The position numbers were made by a program, and so were the translations under genes. From NCBI GenBank assembly GCA_947489665.1, contig CANLEH010000001.1, positions 406,501 to 470,500 of the forward strand: a DNA stretch of 64,000 bases, in the 5' to 3' direction. The notes under the pieces are model-generated. The model was not told where the DNA came from. It saw only the letters and a list, made by a program, of their open reading frames with translations, and ran no database searches. The stretch comes from an uncultured Roseicyclus sp. GTDB lineage: Bacteria > Pseudomonadota > Alphaproteobacteria > Rhodobacterales > Rhodobacteraceae. Shown here piece by piece: positions 63,245 through 64,000 of the stretch (within the stretch, counting starts at the first letter, position 1; every line of letters begins with the position of its first letter).

Positions 63245-63797
63245 AGGTTTGTCTCGCGTCTTCAAAGGCTGCCATGGCAGCCGTGAACCCCCGCAGGGAG
63301 AAGCTGATGCGCACCGTTTCGCCTTCGACAAGGCTCAGTGCAGCTTCGGCGGTGATGCCGCGACGGAAGCTGCTTAGAACGCCGCTATCGTCGCGTAGCA
63401 GAACCCAGCACCCTGTTTCATTGCAGTTGCGATAGCGCACGCGCCGTTCGCCGGTGCCGTCCACGCGCAGGCCGAAATCTGCAGGCAGGTAGACGTCGAG
63501 GGGGACCTGAAACAGGACGACAAGCCCGCTATCGGCGGGCGCAACGGACACGGCCATCACGTCTTGCAGGCCGTCGCCGTAAGCCACCTGCACGCGCTGC
63601 CAGACCCGGCAACTGTCCGCGCTGTTGCCCGGGCAGGACATGCGCCAATCCTCAAACGCCGCTACGGCGGGGGCGGTGTCGTCTTGCGCCGTGGCGGGTG
63701 GTGCAATGGGGATCAGGCAGGCTGCACCGAACAGGGCCATCGGCAAAGCGACCCTCACGCGCACAATGCGCCATAGTTTGGAAAAGCAGCTGTTCAT
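63237..63797 (-). CDS. Invasion-associated locus B (IalB) family periplasmic protein
   Basis: A 186-aa protein with a signal peptide (1-37, ending ATA-Q). The mature part has the IalB pattern: WRMSCPGNSADSCRVWQRV, LVVLFQVPLDVYLPADFGLRVDG, a second Cys pair in RNCNETGCWV and a C-terminal VRISFSLRGFTAAM. The first gene of the TPS operon, overlapping the transporter gene by 8 bp. Its role with the exoprotein is unknown; a periplasmic helper for secretion is plausible but unproven. Confidence 0.87.
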   Translation of the reverse strand: MNSCFSKLWRIVRVRVALPMALFGAACLIPIAPPATAQDDTAPAVAAFEDWRMSCPGNSADSCRVWQRVQVAYGDGLQDVMAVSVAPADSGLVVLFQVPLDVYLPADFGLRVDGTGERRVRYRNCNETGCWVLLRDDSGVLSSFRRGITAEAALSLVEGETVRISFSLRGFTAAMAAFEDARQTFE

Positions 63798-63806
63798 GGA
63801 CCCGCG

Positions 63807-63822
63807 TCAACGTTCTGTTAAC
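63807..63822. promoter_or_regulatory. CtrA-like box upstream of ialB
   Basis: TCAA-N7-TTAAC differs from the CtrA consensus TTAA-N7-TTAAC at one base. It is only about 10 bp before the ialB start codon, so it might repress, or it might be chance. Confidence 0.25.
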
Positions 63823-63949
63823 GACCTTTGAAAGCGGCCTTCTCCGCGCGAAGTCAACGCGTCTTGAGGGAAATAGGCGGCAATGCGCCGGGGTGCACAA
63901 GGGTGCTGCGCTTCGGCAACACCGACGGTCAGGTTTCGTAGTTGGACCC

Positions 63950-64000
63950 ATGACCGACCTACATATGAGCGCTGGACCTATCCGCTTTGAAGGGCAAGCC
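63950..64000 (+). CDS. Start of an unidentified gene, truncated by window edge
   Basis: An ATG at 63950 opens a frame of 17 codons running off the right edge, beginning MTDLHMSAGPIRFEGQA. It is divergent from the TPS operon with a 152-bp gap. Too short to identify, and no clear ribosome site, so it may not be a real gene start. Confidence 0.35.
   Translation, partial: MTDLHMSAGPIRFEGQA

Noticed and set aside
1-64000. tRNA, rRNA, CRISPR arrays, transposases or attachment sites
   Set aside because: None were recognisable by eye on either strand; genes are densely packed with short gaps and no direct-repeat spacer pattern.

Overview
The window looks like chromosomal DNA of a Rhodobacterales (Roseobacter-group) alphaproteobacterium. 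I infer this from the high-GC, densely packed operons with many ATGA/TGATG stop-start overlaps, the fixH-ccoI-ccoS tail of a cbb3-oxidase assembly cluster, heme genes with a TGT-N12-ACA (CrtJ/PpsR-type) palindrome between hemE and hemC, an IalB-family protein, a BKACE-type carnitine pathway and Dpp-type transporters. No rRNA, tRNA, CRISPR array or insertion sequence was seen.

Layout. 1-2.6 kb: end of the cbb3 oxidase maturation operon (FixH, copper P-type ATPase CcoI, CcoS). 2.7-5.2 kb: a secreted D,D-carboxypeptidase with a SPOR tail, divergent from aerobic coproporphyrinogen oxidase HemF. 5.2-17.7 kb: a surface-polysaccharide region (GT4, FkbM methyltransferase, GT25, GT4, GT25; then rmlCBDA for dTDP-L-rhamnose and an 817-aa double glycosyltransferase), interrupted by the divergent heme genes hemE and hemC. 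17.7-32.8 kb: a galactoside utilisation locus. It has an IclR regulator with its ABC ATPase, divergent from a binding protein, two permeases, GH36 alpha-galactosidase, an SDR sugar dehydrogenase, DgoK, DgoA, a lactonase and GH42 beta-galactosidase, followed by convergent semialdehyde dehydrogenase and GAPDH genes. Together they would import alpha- and beta-galactosides, split them and oxidise galactose by the De Ley-Doudoroff route to pyruvate and glyceraldehyde 3-phosphate; the galactonate dehydratase step is not encoded here.

32.8-36.8 kb: a thioredoxin-like protein, a VOC-family protein, and an XRE-cupin regulator beside kbl-tdh (threonine to glycine plus acetyl-CoA). 37-46.5 kb: a carnitine/gamma-butyrobetaine-type catabolic operon (acyl-CoA dehydrogenase, NDP-forming acyl-CoA ligase, enoyl-CoA hydratase, BKACE, lipocalin, carnitine dehydrogenase-thioesterase fusion), divergent from a GlxA/AraC regulator that is coupled to a ThDP-dependent decarboxylase. 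46.5-55.4 kb: a peptide-type ABC transporter with an M81 metallopeptidase and a CocE/NonD hydrolase. 55.4-63.8 kb: a two-partner secretion locus (IalB protein, FhaC/ShlB-type transporter, 1993-aa FhaB/CdiA-like exoprotein and an overlapping 101-aa candidate immunity gene).

The most novel-looking element is the last one. The exoprotein ends in a pretoxin-like HENN boundary and a C-terminal domain whose R...STS motifs resemble an ADP-ribosyltransferase fold, followed directly by a small unrecognised gene. That is the architecture of a contact-dependent inhibition toxin-immunity module. Second in interest are the carnitine cluster with its unusual NDP-forming CoA ligase and embedded lipocalin, and several strong operator-like repeats. 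All functional assignments come from reading motifs and context; no database search was run.
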